This document shows, piece after piece, positions 35,301-50,300 of a stretch of DNA of 64,000 nucleotides. Location: positions 5,562,523 to 5,626,522 of the forward strand of contig NW_004624747.1 of assembly GCF_000247695.1 (NCBI RefSeq), written 5' to 3'. The position numbers and the translations under genes were made by a program. The notes under the pieces were generated by a model. It was not told the origin of the DNA and did not search any database. It saw only the letters and a program-made list of their open reading frames with translations. This DNA comes from Heterocephalus glaber (Eukaryota; Chordata; Mammalia; Rodentia; Bathyergidae). Numbering within the stretch: position 1 is the first letter of the stretch; each line of letters begins with the position of its first letter.

Positions 35301-38300
35301 TGGAGACAAAGTCCCCTGGGCCCCTTGTGGCAGGGAGTGGAGGGCTGGTGTTGGGAGGAGGTGAGGACATGGGGGTGACCAGTGCCAGGCTGAGCAGGTC
35401 GTCCTGTTTTCTCTTCTCCCAGAGCCCTGTGGAGGCCCAGGAGGTTCTGAGTGGGCAGAAGTGGCAGGACCAAGAGGAATATGCAGTCTCTCAGCCCCTG
35501 CCCTTGCCCCACCTCACCATCCAACCTCACCTGGCTCCTGGGTGCCTTATTGCTGGTCACACCCCAGTCAGGAGGCCCCAGGGGCAGCAGGGATGGAGGC
35601 AGAGTGTCCAAGTACCGCATCTGTCTCTAGGAACCTAAGGTTCTACTTCAGCTCCCCAGCTGTGTTTTCTCTCATTCAGTCATTCCGCAAACATCCCTGA
35701 GCTCCTGTGAACTGATCCCTAACCTGACTGGATCTCTTCGCAGGCCGTCCCTTCAGAACCCATAAAGCTCAGGGTGACTGTGAAAGGCTGAGGTGGCCCC
35801 ATGGACAAATCCAGTCCCACCTGGGCCTTGGGGTTGATACCCAAAACATAATTAGGAGTTTTCCAGGGCAAGGGGGCAGCCTTTGCAGAGGAATCCCCAA
35901 TTGCAAAGATGAGAGGTGAGAGAAAGGACAGCATGAGTGTATGGCAGATGTGAGCTGCATGTAGGATGAAGGATGGAGGAGGCAGGGTTTGCAGTGCAAT
36001 GAGGAGCCATGGTGGACTTTGGCAATGTTAGGCCATGCTTTACACAAAGCCTCCTACTACCCCTGGAATGTGGACAGACGGGTGGGGCCCTATAGCAGAG
36101 CTTGGGGTTATTCTGAGAGGCAATGAATGGGATGTGTCCTCAAAGCTGGCATGGGAGTGGTAACTGATGACCTCTAGGTGGAGGGACCGGCTGGCTGATC
36201 TACAGCCCCACTTGGCTTGAGGGTCTCTGCCTGTTTAGAAGGTCTGGCTGGCCAGCCAACAGCTCCCTGTCTTCCCTGAGCAGGGGTTTCAAGCAAAGTC
36301 ACGCTTATAGGAAATAAACCAAGGGACCAGGCTGGGACCTTCATAGGGGAGATTTTAATTAAAGAGGAAGAAAAAAATAATTTTCTCAACACCCCCATCA
36401 CTAATAAAAAGGACATCTCAGGGAATTGTGGACAGTTACAGGCCTTTCTGTCCTAGTCCAGGAACTGAGTGGGGGGATGTGTGTGTTGACACATGTGAGG
36501 GAGAGCATCAGCATTCTGTGTTCTGCTTGGCCTGTCTCTGCCTGTTGTGTGTGTGACAGGTGTGTGTGTGTGCACGTGTGTGCACCTAAGTACATGGATG
36601 AGGGTACATCGCCCTGTATGTGCTTGTGGGCACTGTAGAGGACACAACCACAAATGTCCTGTGTCCACAGGAGAAAGCATGTGTGCACATGTGTGTGAGT
36701 GTGTTCACATTCAGACACATTTACAGGAAGGAAGGTTGTGTCTGTAGCTGTCTGTCCTGCTGGATTGCCTTGTTCTGGTGCATGGGCATATATACTTCCA
36801 TGGATTTGTGCGTGTGCACATGTGCATGCATGTGTCCATCATTGTAGGTGCATATGCTCTTGTGTTTCCGTGTGTGTCTTTGTTTGCTCCTGTATGTGCA
36901 TGCATTTACACACATGTGAAGGTTTGTGTGCTTCTGCACACTGAGAAGGGAGAGTTCCTTCTGTGCCCAGGACCTCCCTCTGTATGAAGAGCTTCCAGCT
37001 TTCCTTGGCCCAAGTGCTCCCTCCCTTCCCCTTAACTCAAGGAGAACTGGGTTAGTCTGAAGACTTCACATCGCTCGCAGGGTGCTTCTGAGCCCTCTGA
37101 ACTTGTACACCAGGTTTTAAGCATTTTGAGGGGAAGAGCCCCAATTCACATTAATTTCCCAAAAGTGCTTGTGCCCCAACCCTTCAAACAAAAAACTCCA
37201 ATGGATTCAAAACCTCCATTCTAGGAATCTGAGGCTCTACGGGATAGGAGTCTTTTGTTGCTGCTGTTTAAGTTGAGGTCTTACTGTGTTGCCCAGTAAG
37301 CCTTAACTTCCATGTTTCAGCATGCTTCTGCCTCGGCCTCTTTAGTAGCAGGAACTACAGGTGCGTGACATCACACTGACTATAGTGTCATAAAGTGGAA
37401 ACCTGCCCCTGTCCCTTCCTCTTTATGCTCCCCCACAGCCCCCTATGCCCAGCCCTTAGGTCTGCTACACCCACCCCTACCATAGCTCCCTCCCTTCCAG
37501 ACTTTGCTTGCCCTAAGCCCACTGTCTAGAGCATGCTTCCTTCCCTTCTCCGTGTGCCATCTCCTACCTTCAGAGCCCACTGTGCTGTCACGTCTTTCCT
37601 CCATCCCTTTCCCATGTCCACCCCAACCTGAGCAGATCCAGTGGTTTCCCCATCCTGGATCCTCTGGCTTCTTGGACACCTGTCATGCAGAATAAAGTGG
37701 TAACCATGCCTGGCCCCCTCTACTGGTATGTGAAAAGGACAGGCCCTGTCTGCTTTGTCCTCGTGTTCCCTGTGTGACACCAGGCTACACAATCAGTGTG
37801 CTCGCATGGAGAACTGACATCTCCAAATGCCCACTAAAACCATGTTGCACTGCACATAGTAAGCACCTACTGAATACTAAGAATATTTACGGCATTCTCC
37901 AATGGTGAGTGAGAAAGGCACTTTCCCGTGGTGTAGAGGGGGCACTAAGGCTCAGGAAGGTAAGCTGGAATATGGATAGGGCAGCCTGACCTCTGACACC
38001 TTCCCAGAGGCCTCAGTTCTCATCCCTTTCCCATCTCAGCAAGCCATGGTCTGTGGCTCTGTGAAGGTCCCATCCTGGGAACCTGCTGACCCTGAGCTCA
38101 AGGTCATGAAGGAAAGTCTGATGGTGTCAGGGAGCCCAGGCTGAGAAAGGTCACCTGAAACCATCCCTCCCTCCCCGGCCCTGGCCAAGAACACTGGGCC
38201 TGTGACCCCATGCAGGGCTGAGGGCTGCTGAGCACCTGGAATGTCCCAGCTATTGAAGAGACTTCCAGTCCCACTGCAGTGCAACACCCCAGCTGCTGTC

Positions 38301-41300
38301 CACTCCCACTCTGGCCCACCAGAAAGAGAAAGAACCAGGACTTAATCCAGTCAGGCTGTGGGACCCTGGGGAAGTCCCTCCATCTCTCTGGGCCACACTA
38401 GAATCAGTCTAGGAGGAAGAAAAGCCTGGGCAAAGGCAGGGGTAGGGGGGCAGTAAAAGTGGCAGAAGGAACAGTTCAGTTTGGCCCATGACACAGCAGG
38501 AGGTCAACAGAGTCCTTAGCCAGCCAGCCATGGCACAGGTGACAGGTGCTTCCTATCACACTTCTGGGAACAGCTCAAAATTGGGAACAACCTAAATAGC
38601 CATGGGACCACAGGCACAAAACTAGATTCTGTGACAGAACCCAGTGTTTCTATGTGCTGACCTGAGAGCCAGCTGTCACATCTGGTTAAGGGAAAGCCCA
38701 GACCAAGAGTTACAGAACAGGGCCGGGGATTTAGCTCAGTGGTTCTGCCTCCTGCCTCTCAAGCACAAGGTCCTGAGTTCGATCCCCAGTACCAAAAAAA
38801 AAAAAAAAAGAAGAGTTACAGAACAGTTGCATTTCTATTAAAGTGAGAGGGTGTGAGGGAGGGAGGAAGAGAGAAAGAGAAGAAGCAGAGATGGGAAGCA
38901 GAAGCAAATAACTATACTTAGAGAAAAAAATTACATTCTCATCAAACTGGCACCTTGGGGCAAGGAGAGCTGTCTGTCCCTCTATTCTGTCCATTCCTGG
39001 GACTACAGCAGACTCCATTTTTCATACTTGCTGCGTACCAGGAGCTGTGCCCAGGTCTTCCACATGTTGGCTCATTTGAATTTTTCCACTGTTACAAGTG
39101 CCATTTCCCAGATGAGAAGTCTGAGGCTTTCATGTTTGGGACCTGCCCAGAACATCCATGATGAGAGGCTCAACACAGGTCCATCCGAAACCGGAGCTTT
39201 CCCTCTTAACCCCAGGCTGGAAATGATTCTCCTAATGAGTAGTTGAGATTTTTGTAAGTTTCAAAGATATATTTCTGGGATCTCTCTTCCAAAGGCCTCA
39301 GCCAGGCATAGTGGGGTCAGGAAATAATGGTGGCCTAGGTGGGGCAAGGTTGGAAGGAAGAGATATTGCGATGGACAGCCCTGATAAAGATGTGCTGCCC
39401 ACACCTTGCCCTGCAACTCATTCCACAAGGCCTACTGAGAGCCCCCAGATGGACCACCCTCTCGAGGGCCATAGAATTCACCCCTGAGCCACATGCTGTG
39501 CAGATTCCATCAAAAGGGGCCCAAAGGATCCTGAAAGCCCAAGGGTCTCTCCAACTGGGGACTTGGGGCTCTTGGAGAAGACATAAATCATCTCACCCAT
39601 CCTCCCAGAGTCCTGGGAAGGGGCTGCACCTGACACCTGAACCTCCTCTGTTTGGGTCCGTTTCAGGAACTGGTGCTCATATGTGGTGACCCGTACCATC
39701 TCATGCCATGTGCAAAATGGAACTTACCTTCAGCGAGTGCTGCAGAACTGCCCCTGGCCCATGAGCTGCCCAGGGAGCAGGTAAGTGAGCCATGGTGGAG
39801 AAGGACCTCATGGCTTTCCTAGTGGTAGAATTGCGTAGGGATACAGATAAAGGCTAAGACCCCAGGAGAGGCTGCAGCAAAGGCAGCATTGTATCAGGAG
39901 GAAACCCCAAGGGCTTCCTGAGGAACGAAGGGAGGACAGTTCTGCTGTTTAGCACCATGCACCTGTTTTCCTTCACTTGGTGAGTATCACTGCCAGGCAC
40001 CAGCAGCCCCACTTGCAGGGCCTTTGTCCAGTTGATTTCCAGATCCCATTGGCTGAAATCCCAGACTACAGGAAGAAAGAGATCCCAGAGGGACTTGGAG
40101 GTGGCAGAGGCTCCAGGGACTCTGGGTTTGTCCCCATAGACATCCAGGGCAGTAAGGAAGGTGGTAGAAGACTCTGTCTGAACTGGGCCATGGGACACTT
40201 TTTCAGCTACAGAGCTGTGGTGAGACCCACATACAAGGTGATGTACAAGACAGTGACTGCCCGCGAGTGGAGATGCTGCCCTGGGCACTCAGGAGTCAGC
40301 TGCGAGGAAGGTAGGACTGTTTGGCTATTGCATGCATCCTTATGACGTGGGCCACATGCTTCCCGGGAATGCACAGGAGTAGGCACCTGCTGCTAAGTCC
40401 TGCCATACACCACATGCACAGTACCGGGCATGCAGGAGCCCACTGCACAGACCTGCTGGGCATGGCATAGCTCAGCCTGCTGTTCCCTCCTGGTTGCCAT
40501 TTGCTTCTCAGAGACTCTCAGGGCCTTCTACATTTTTGGGCTGCTCACATTTTAAGTCACACCATCCCAAGTCTGTCTGTGAAACTTGGTGTGTCAGTCA
40601 ATTACCCATAGCAAAACAAAAAGGTTTATTTTGGAACTTCTGGCTCCTAATTGTTTGGCTGTGCAGGTTTGGACCTATGGCAAGGTACCACATGTTACAG
40701 GGAGCACACTTCATGACCCGGAAGAAAAAAAAGAAAAATGACAGTGAGCTGGGGTCCCATAATCCCTTTGGGGGTGGACACATCCCCAGTTACCTAAAGA
40801 CCTCCCATTATGCCCCACCTTTTAAAGGTCCCACTATGTCCCAGTAACACCACCCTGGGGAATAAAAGTTTATCAACACATGAGTCTTTGGGGGACATCA
40901 CAGATCCAAACACTAGCACCCAGGGAAACCCCATCTGGATGTTTCCATGGGGCATGGTAACACACTGCATGAAAGCAAAGGGCTGTGTCAGTCAGTTCAA
41001 CAGTCAGAGAGGTAGGGATGGTGAGACCCACCCTGCAGGTGATGGACACGCAGCTCCTATGTGCCAGTGTCAGAATTCAGGCCCTGTCTGCCTGGCTCCA
41101 TTTCTTCAGGGCCTCGAGGGTGGACTGAGCTGTGCACTCAATATGTAGAGTATGGCCCAGGCACAGGGACACCTCCCCCATCTCCCACCCCACCTACCTT
41201 CTCTGTGTGCAGCTTTGTGTGACTCAGGGCCTGGCACCCACTGGGGCCTCCCTGGAGCCTGGCCTCACTCTTCCCTGGAAGCCCACTCCCTGCTGAACTT

Positions 41301-44300
41301 GCAGAACCATCTGGGCTACTGTTGACTCTCACTGCCCACCTAGCTGATCCCACAGGTGGCAGATCCAGGGGCACCAGGAGCTGAGTTCATGAGCATGGTC
41401 TTGTGAAGGGCTGAGCTGACCTCGGACCAACCTGACAAGCTGACCCATGGCCACCTCCTAAATAGAGGCCTTCAGGGCCCCAGGCAGCACAGGAATTGAC
41501 TGTCATAATAGGATGTATCCTGATTCCAGAAGCAGGGACACGGGAAAATGTAGCCTCTGAGTCAAGGAAGTGTGGTGCTAGCAGAGGGCGCTGCTCATAG
41601 GTGATTTTGGAGAGAGATTTACTACGGCCCAGTTCACAGATGGGACAACTGAGCCACAGAGACCGAGTCAGGGGCCCAGAGTGGCACAGGGATCAGGCAG
41701 GGACAGAATTCACCAAGGAGTGGGGAAGGGGGCGCTCTGGCAGGTTGTGATGTGGGGGAGGAGTCTCGGGTGGAGCTGAGGAGGAACCAGATGGCTGGAA
41801 GCTGAGGGTCCTCATGCCAAACAGCCCAGCAGAGAGGCGGCCATGCCCCACTACGGGAAGCTGGGGGCCTGGAACAGCACCCTCTCCTCCCCAGTGGAGA
41901 GGAAGGCAGGAGGGCTGGAGGGGCAAGAGGACAGCCAGCCAGAAGAAGTAGCTGCCAAGGAGGCCACAGAGGAGCCATGGGTGAATCGTCCAGGTGTGGG
42001 GCCCAGCCAGAGAGTCCTCTGTCCCTGGTTCCCCTCCCAAGGGCAGACCTAGTCTCCTGGGCCTTCGTGGAGTGTGTCCTTGAGTCCAGCTGCTGGAACC
42101 CATGTGTCCCGGGCCTGGGCTGAGAGCCTGGGGCTCTGCCACTGGTGAGGCAGGGGTGGTGCTGGGCCAGGCCAACCCTGAGGCCTGCTGGCTCCCTCTG
42201 CAGGGCCTTCAGGTCTCAGCCTGAGGACTAGGGTATCTAGGACTTCCTAGGCCAGGCCAGCTCTGCCACACACCAGCTGTGTGGCCTTGGGCCGGGGACT
42301 CCCTGTGCATTGTGCAAGTCATTGTGCAAGAGCACTGGGCTGGGGCCTCTCAGTGCAGGCAGTATTCTTCTTCTGCCCACTCGGAGGGAAGACACCAAGC
42401 TGTTCTGTGACAGCTTCAGGCTTCCTGGTCCTCACCCTGTGAAGTATGCATGTAATATAGAGTGGTTCTCAGCGCTGCTCCTGGGATGAGATAATGCAGT
42501 AAAGAGTCCACAGTTGCCAGAGCAGTCCAAGGTGAAAACTGCATGATGACCAATGGGATAGGAAGAGCTTCTCCTACCCACATGGTTGGAACAGAGGAAA
42601 AGGAAGTGGTGACCAGATGCCAGACCTGACTACTCCAGAAAATTGCTCCACTGAGGCCTGCACTGGGGAGTTGGGAGGCATGAGGACATTGCTGGCCCAT
42701 CCTGGGCTTTCCCCTTCCTCACAGCTGGGTTCAGGCTGGGCTCCATCCTCTATTTCCCCTACTGGTGGTTGCCCTTATGGCCTGCTCATTGCTGTGACGT
42801 GACCTTGGGACCACAGAGCTGCGTCACCATGAGTGACTGTGCCCAGAGCAGCATGGAGTGAGCCACAAATAAGAGGGAACACCTGTCATTCCAAAACTAG
42901 CCCTGCATCAGTTTGTTATACTGTGTTGTGTGGCTTGGAGCAACTCATTCACCTCTCTGAGCCTTGGCTTTGCCAGTTACCTGGGAGTCAGAAATGGGCT
43001 GTCACAACTGGGACATAGTAGATGCTCCATAAATGTCTTCCTCTTCCCTTCCACCCCTGTGCTGGGGATTCTGCTGACCCAGGAGACACAGCCCTGCCTC
43101 CCACCTCTGAGATCTGCTCCTCAGTTAGCTGCTCAACAAACAGACCTTGAACCTTCACACTTTAGTCATGAGCCTGGTGGAATCCAGTCAGGACCTCACC
43201 GCTCTCCGCCCTGGTTTTCTCATCTATGGAATGGGGATGTTCACTTTGTGACAATGAGGGAGGACAGTCTCAGTGGATATTCATGACCACTTAGAGGACA
43301 GAGCTACAATGGGCCCCATGGTACATAAGGGAAAACTGAGGGGGAACTCAGACAGGTAAGGAGACTGGCCTAGGGTCACTCGGGACATCACTGGGAGGAA
43401 CTGGCTGAGGCTCTCCCCCAGCCACCTGCTGGTGGAAACAGTGGGTCTCATCAGAAACAATGGATGAGAAAGGGCCAAATCTCGAATGTACCTCATAGGA
43501 GGGGCAGTCAGAGGGCTGGTACAGTGCCAAGGCCATGGCAGGAAGGCAGTCAGAGCCCAGCAATCATCTCTAGGCCTGGGCCTGAGTCCTGAGTGCCCTG
43601 GGCTGGTGGGCTCTGCTAGGGGTTGGGTTGCCTCGACCACCCCTGTGGTCACCCTGCTTCTTGGGGCTCTGCAGACAGGTCTCTTGCCCATTTGCCTCAT
43701 TGACTAGATGATCAAGACAGAGAGGTGCTGGTCTCGATCACACAACAGGTAAGCATTTCATCCAGGTTCTCTCCAGAGCTCTCGTCCGAGGTCTGTGGTA
43801 TCCCCCTGCCTCAGACCCTTCCATGGTAATAATGACAAGGACAAGGAAAGCCACCACCACCCTCTGTCCTGGGCTATACAACACTGACCCACCTGCATAG
43901 TGCCAGCACATCGTGGCACAGAATGTTCACATGCAGAAAGTGAGGCTCAGAGAGGAGAAAGCTGTGCTCAGGGTGAGAGCATTGAGCAGAGGAGCTGGAT
44001 TCAAGCAGGTCACCCTGATTGTGGAGTCAGGGGTCTTTCTTCTGCATTGGGCTGTCTGAAAACATCCTAGGAAGTGTGTGAGTCAGTCTCAGCCCGGCAT
44101 CTCCCAGTAGAAAGAGGGGCCAGGGCTCACCCTCTTCTCCTGGAGCCAGGCTGCCTACACTTCCCCTTCACTGGTCCCACTTTTCTCAGCCTAAGTGTCC
44201 CTTTCCCATCCGTGGACCCTCACAGCCCTTGTCCTGTAGGGTGGGGAACCATAGTAGGGATGTTTGCCTGAGACCACAGAGCCCAAAAGCCTCAGAAGAT

Positions 44301-47300
44301 ATGCGGGAGATTCCAGCCAGTATTTCCACGCCCCCAGCCTCTCCCACCATCAAGGCCAGGGGCTCCCACACATTCAGGCACCAGGCATGAGCCTGACCTG
44401 CCCTTTGCAGATGCGGAGTCCCAAGGACTACACTGAGTCAGTCCTCTTTGTCCACCACCTGTCCACTCCTGCTCCCATCTGGGAGCCCCTGCAGTCACCC
44501 ACTGCCCCACCCACCCATCCTGCCCACCCAGGAGGGATGACTGCCCTCCCTGCTCTCCATCACACCCAGCTCCACCTTCCCTCCCTCTTACCCTCTGCCC
44601 ACCCATGGCCTTGGCAATTGGTTGTCCCCCCTGCCTGTCACTTTCTTGGTGCTCCTACCCCGCCCATATTACTCCCATAGCTCCAGTGCCTGCCACAGCC
44701 CAGCATAAGGAAAAGGGCACAGAATTGAATGGAAACCACTCACCCCTCAGAAGGGCCAGGCCAGACATAGACCAATGCTTCCCAGAGGCCTCTTGGTCAG
44801 GTTTCTTTTCAAGGTACCTCTGACCCTGGATCAAGTCACCAGCTGGCCAGCGCCAAATATTTACATTTGCAAAGCAAATTCCCACAAGAGACCTGGGCTG
44901 GGGCTGGGGCAGCTGCATCCTTGTGGCCTGTGGTCACTGAATTGTGCTGACCTGGGGGTGGAGGGAGGGATGTAAATGAGGGACCATTCCCTTGGATTCT
45001 CTCATGGAGGGAGAGACACGGGGGTGGAGCTCAAGGACTCTTTAAACTCCTCACAGCTCCATTCCTAATTTGGGGCAGGCTCAGAATCCAGTCCCCCACA
45101 TCCTGCTGTGTAGACAGAGTAGGCCTCCTGTTTCCTGGGCTTCAGTGTTTTCTGTTTGTTTTGTTTTGCGGTACTGGTGACTGAATACAAATCTTTCATG
45201 CTGAGCTACATCCTCAGCTTTTCTTTTTTTTTGTTTGGTACTCAGGATCGAACTCAGGACCTTGTGGTTGTGAGGCAGGTGGTGGCACCACTGAGCTAAA
45301 TTCCTGGCCCCCCTCAGGTTTTCTTTTTGTTTTGAGACAGGGTCTCAGTAAGTTGCCCAGTCTGGGCTCAAACTTGTGATCCTCCCGCCTCGGCCTCACA
45401 ACAGAGAGCTGGAATTACAGGAGTAGTCTACCATGCCTGGTTCTTAATGTTCTGTGTGCCATGGGAATCCAACAAGAAGAGACATAGACTTGGCACTGGG
45501 CAGAAAGAAGGGGCTGCTTTAGGAGGCACAGAACTAGAAACTACAGAGACCACTGGCTTTTTGAAGGTCGGGATGGAGTAACGAGGGTGTGAAGAGGGCC
45601 TTTGGTATTGGACCAGGTGCCCTGGTCTGTCCAGGAAAGCTTCCTAATATAAATGATATGGGAGCCACAGCTATAGGGATTGGGGGAGGACATGGTGTGC
45701 TTCTGTGTAGAGTGGTTGGGAACCTCCCAGATGGTAAGAAGTGCCCTGGAGTAGAGCTTAGGTCTGTGTTCTGGGACCAGCCTCGGCCCTCCTGGGACAG
45801 CAAAGACAGGGCAGGGGAAGAGCCCTTCAGGAGCGACCACTAGGCTTGGATGGGGGCCTCTCTCAGCCCACTGTAGTCTGCTTAGGGTCCTTGGCCAGAC
45901 AGAAGTAGGGGGAATGGAACATGTTTGTCCTGCAGAAGGCCATCCCCCAACCCACAGCTTCTGCCTTACTAGGATTTTGTGTGCTTTATAAAGGGTCCTT
46001 TTATAACTGGGTTCATCTTTCAAAGTATTTCTATCCATTTAACTGAGTAGGGGGGAAGTTTGGGGTAATTTTTGTGAATCTTGAATCCAGAATCAACATT
46101 TTCCTTGCCTTTTGAACAGTTCTGTTATTTCTTTAAACTTTCTTTTCTTTTCTTGGTGGTGTTAGGGTTGAACCCAAGGTCTTTTGCAGGCTAGGCAAGC
46201 CCTCTACCATTGAGCTACACTTCCAGCCCTAAGCTCTCTTTTCAAAATTGAAATATAAAATTGCTTTGAGCCCCTTCTGTCTGTATGGTTGCCCTGGCTG
46301 TGTTTCTGCTCATTTTTCTAGTTCTCTCTGGCTCCTGGTGAAATATCCAAAACTAAATTGGTTGAAAAAGAATTTCCAGCCACAAGTCCACCAATTAACA
46401 ACTCAGAGACACCCTCACGTGACATTGAAACATTCATGCTCCTTTTCAAGGCGTTTGTGTCTGCCGTCCACATTATTTTGCCTTTCATTGCTTTTGCTTA
46501 CTTGAAATTTATTTTCAGCCTATGCTTTGTGTGTTTATAAACAGAACTTTTAGTGTACCCAGTGAGGTCACACAAGACAGACCAAGGTCCCTGTCCTGGT
46601 GAGGTTGATGTTCCATCCAAGGGCAGGAGAAGAGGCAGTCAGCTGAGAAACTGCCTCAGTCAGTAATATATCAGAGGGAGGAAAGTGCTATTAAAAAAAA
46701 ACAGGGCTGGGGATTTAGCTCAATGGTACCTCACCTGCCTTGCAAGCACAAGGTCCTGAGTTCGATCCCCAGTACAAAAAAACAAAACAAAACAAAAACT
46801 AGGATCTAGTAAAAATGCATGCCTGCATTCAATTTGAGATAGGCATATAGCTCAGTGGTAGAGCACTTGCCTAGCATGTGTGAGGCCCTGGGTTCAATCC
46901 CCAGTGTTACATAAACAAAACTATGAGAAAAAAGGAAGACAATAGAAGTGTAGCAGAGAGGGCAGGAAGAAGCCAATACTTCATCACAGAGAAAACCTAA
47001 ATTTACATAGGGCTGGAGTTACAGCCACTGCTTTGGGCCCCCACCCTCAAACAATAATAAAGTGACCATTTACTCAACTAGGAACAAAAAGGATGAAGAG
47101 GGCTAGCTAGCAAAGCCATTTCTCTCAGGCACCAGTAGTCCTTCTTGACACTTGGCCAGGTGTCCCCCTCCCCAAAAAGAGATCAAGCCCTGGAGTCAGA
47201 CCTTCCTGGGTTCAGATCCAGCCTGGAGAACTCCATGGATATGACTGAATGAGTCACTTCATTTCTCTTCTTTGGTTTCCCGATAGGGGAAAGAAAAGTC

Positions 47301-50300
47301 TCATTCACTCATCCGTTCGTCTGCACCTGGGAGACAAAGGAGAAGTGGTACTGAGATGCTTCATGCCACAGTTTCCCCATCTGTTGAGATTGGCTCTAGT
47401 GCAATCAATCAATAAAATATACTGTATATAGTAAGTTCTTAGAATGTGCAGGAACTGGTCAGAGAGTGGGGGCTAAGCACAGCTTAGATACTGTTACTGC
47501 CTACCTTGTAGGACCAAGCTGGGCTATGTAAGCCCTTAGCAAGGGGCATGGCTCACAGTGGTGTCTCCCCTTCCCTGCCTCAGTCCTGGGTGGGAAACCC
47601 ACCTTCCTCCATCCTGGGGAGATTTTCCCTCTGTGCCTGACCAAGTCAGAGGCCCCTGAGAACCATGTGCTAGAGTTGCAGCTGAGCCTGAGCAAAGGCC
47701 TATGGTGGGACTGGAGCAGGGCCTGGCAGCCTCCTCACTGGGGACTGGCCAGAAGGACCCGTCTGGTTTGAGTTCCTGGCGCCTCATGCTCCTTGCCTCA
47801 ACCCACAGCCCAAGCTGCCAGGCCTGTGCCTTATTTGGATCTTGTCTCCCCCACCTACCCCCACAGAAGACACTTCATGACCTTAAAAGGCAGGCCTGGG
47901 GGGCAGAGGAAAGTGTTGCCACTGCTGGCTGGAGAGCCCCTCCAGCTGCGTCCCTGCCATTGGGTTGGACAGCCTGTCCCTGTAGCTGTGCCGAAATCCA
48001 GGCCCTCAAAGCCAGACCAGCCAGGGCAGGCTGCTCCTCCTGGGAAGTGGGGGGAGTGGGCTCCAGGAACAAGCAGCCAGCCTCCCTCTGGTTTTCATTT
48101 AGAACCAGAGCTGGATCCACTTTAGTCTCTTCTTACCAAGTAGGGCAGGGAAAACAAGGAGAGCAACCATCACAGCCTCATTTATCGAGCACCTACTGTG
48201 TGCCAGGCCCTGTGTGTGTATAGTGGGGCTTTTGAACACATCACATCCTTTCAGGCTCACACCAGCCTGAGAGGAACAGACAGAAGCCTCAGTGTCCCAT
48301 TTTATAGATAAGAAAATTGGCAGATCCAAAGAGACACATGGTCAATAAGTGTCAGCACTGTGACAGAAGCCTGCTGTTAACTCTAACCTCTTTTTTTTTT
48401 TTCTTTTGGGTACCGGGTATTGAACTTGGGTCTTTGCATCTGCAAGGCAGCCGGCAGGCGGTGGAACCACTGAGCTAAATCCTCAGCCCTAATTCTAACC
48501 TCTTAACCCGTGTCCCACCCTATGGCCAGCTGCTCTTACCAGCCCATCAGGTACCATTTCATGCTGTGTGACCCAGCTCAACTGCTCCCCATCTCTGGCC
48601 CTCTGTCTGCCCCTGCACATCAACAGGCAGGGGTATGTGACCAGGCAAGAACAGCACAGGCCAGCAGGGTTCTCACCCCTCCATCCTTCAGTTGTAGGTG
48701 CCTCTGGCTTTGTGGAGCCCCTGTGGTCGGGCAACACCATGCGGCGGATGGCCCTTCGACCCACAGCCTTCTCAGGTAGGTGCTGAGGCAGCTTCTTGGT
48801 GACTTCCTGGCATGGGGTAGACCTGGAGGGACCCAGGGCAGTAAGTCTAAAATCCAGCTGGGTCTAGCAGTGAAGCATCTTGGATAGAACCCCACACTCT
48901 CTACCACCCAGCCTGAAAAGAGCTTTAAGCCAGAATGGAAGGAGCAGAAGGGAGTCTGACCTGGGGCCAGGTGTCTCAAGACCCATGACCCCTGATCTCT
49001 TGCAAATTCAGGTCGAGGCCCTGAATTTTGTCTTTTTCTATAAACTCTGCTTTTCTGAGTGTCTGCGCTGTGTGAGGTCCCAGCCAGGTGCTTTCTGTCA
49101 CCAGCTCATTAAACTTCGCAGCTGTCTACCCACCCCCAACCCAGGCCTGGTTGACCCCATTTCAAAGAAAAGGAAACTGGGAGTCAGAGAGGAGACATGC
49201 CCTGCCCTGCTCTACCCTGCCCTACCCGCCCCAGGACCTGAGCGAGGAGAGGGCAGCACCGGGGCTGGCACTTTTGTGTTATGCTCTAGAGACACTCGAT
49301 GTACATTTCCAATGAGCCCAGGTTCCTCAGGCAAGAACGGGGGTGATGCTCCCCTGACCCAAGACCAGTGAGTCCAGCTTCTAAAGACTCCTCACCTGGC
49401 CAGAACTGTCATAAATAAGTTAGGGGTATCACCAAGTAAGCCAGAGGAACTGGGCTGTGCTTGTATGTGAGGATCAGAAGGGTGGCCCTTCGGAGGCCAG
49501 CCCCATCGAGAATGATCCCTAGAGCTGGCAGGCCCAGGCCCCAGCCCCACCCAGCGGAAAACAAGATTTCTTGCCCTGGCTTCTGGGAAAGGGGTCACTT
49601 TGGAAGTGCAGGGATGCTGGATTCTGCTCTGGGAGAAAGAAGTCCACTCTGGAGGCTTTGGAGTGGAAGAAAACCTACAGGGCACAGTACATCCTGAGCC
49701 TGAAGTGTTTCTGCAGCGCCCGCCCTGCACTCAGCTCCCTCCTGGGTTGGGATCATTCTGTGTCTGTCTCCTTCCACCATCCCTCCCCCCAGGGCTGCAG
49801 GGCTCTAGGGGGGACCCAGGGTTCTAGGTTCCTCCATCCCACAGGTTGTCTCAACTGCAGCAAAGTGACAGAGCTGGCTGAGCGACTGAAGGCACTAGAG
49901 GCCAAGGTGGGTGAGCAGCTGCCCCTGGCCCCCTGCCCTCAGGCTCCCTGGCATCCCCTACCCCTTCCTGTACCCCCGTGTCCTGATATTCTTATTCCCA
50001 CAGTGCAGCTCTGAGCTGCCACACTCATGGCCCTGGGGGCTCCTCCTGGACCTGACTGGCAGCTTCCTAGGCAACCATGTCCTCCAGTGCCACCCTTGAG
50101 AAGCCCCCTCAGTCAGATGGCCTGCCCTGCTCATCGTCCAGAGACCATGATACTCCCTCCTGTGTGGCCAGGCCCAGCCAGATGAGCACACTCCCCAGAG
50201 CTTATTGCTGGAACCCCTCCTTCCCTGCCCCCCGACCGTGTGCCCATAATAGTACCATCTTCCAACTTAGCAGCAAATCTATTACACATCTGAAATCATT

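Larger units (their letters stand above)
32293..39666 (+). other. EMID1 intron 1
   Basis: About 7.4 kb. It holds a TG/CA-rich tract (36475-36930), a decayed B1 in antisense (37245-37390), one young ID SINE (38721-38811) and otherwise unique sequence without recognised exons. Its last 340 bases belong to duplication copy 2. Confidence 0.85.

Noticed and set aside
36401..36944. Cysteine- and histidine-rich frames on both strands
   Set aside because: Direct consequence of TG/CA repeat composition.
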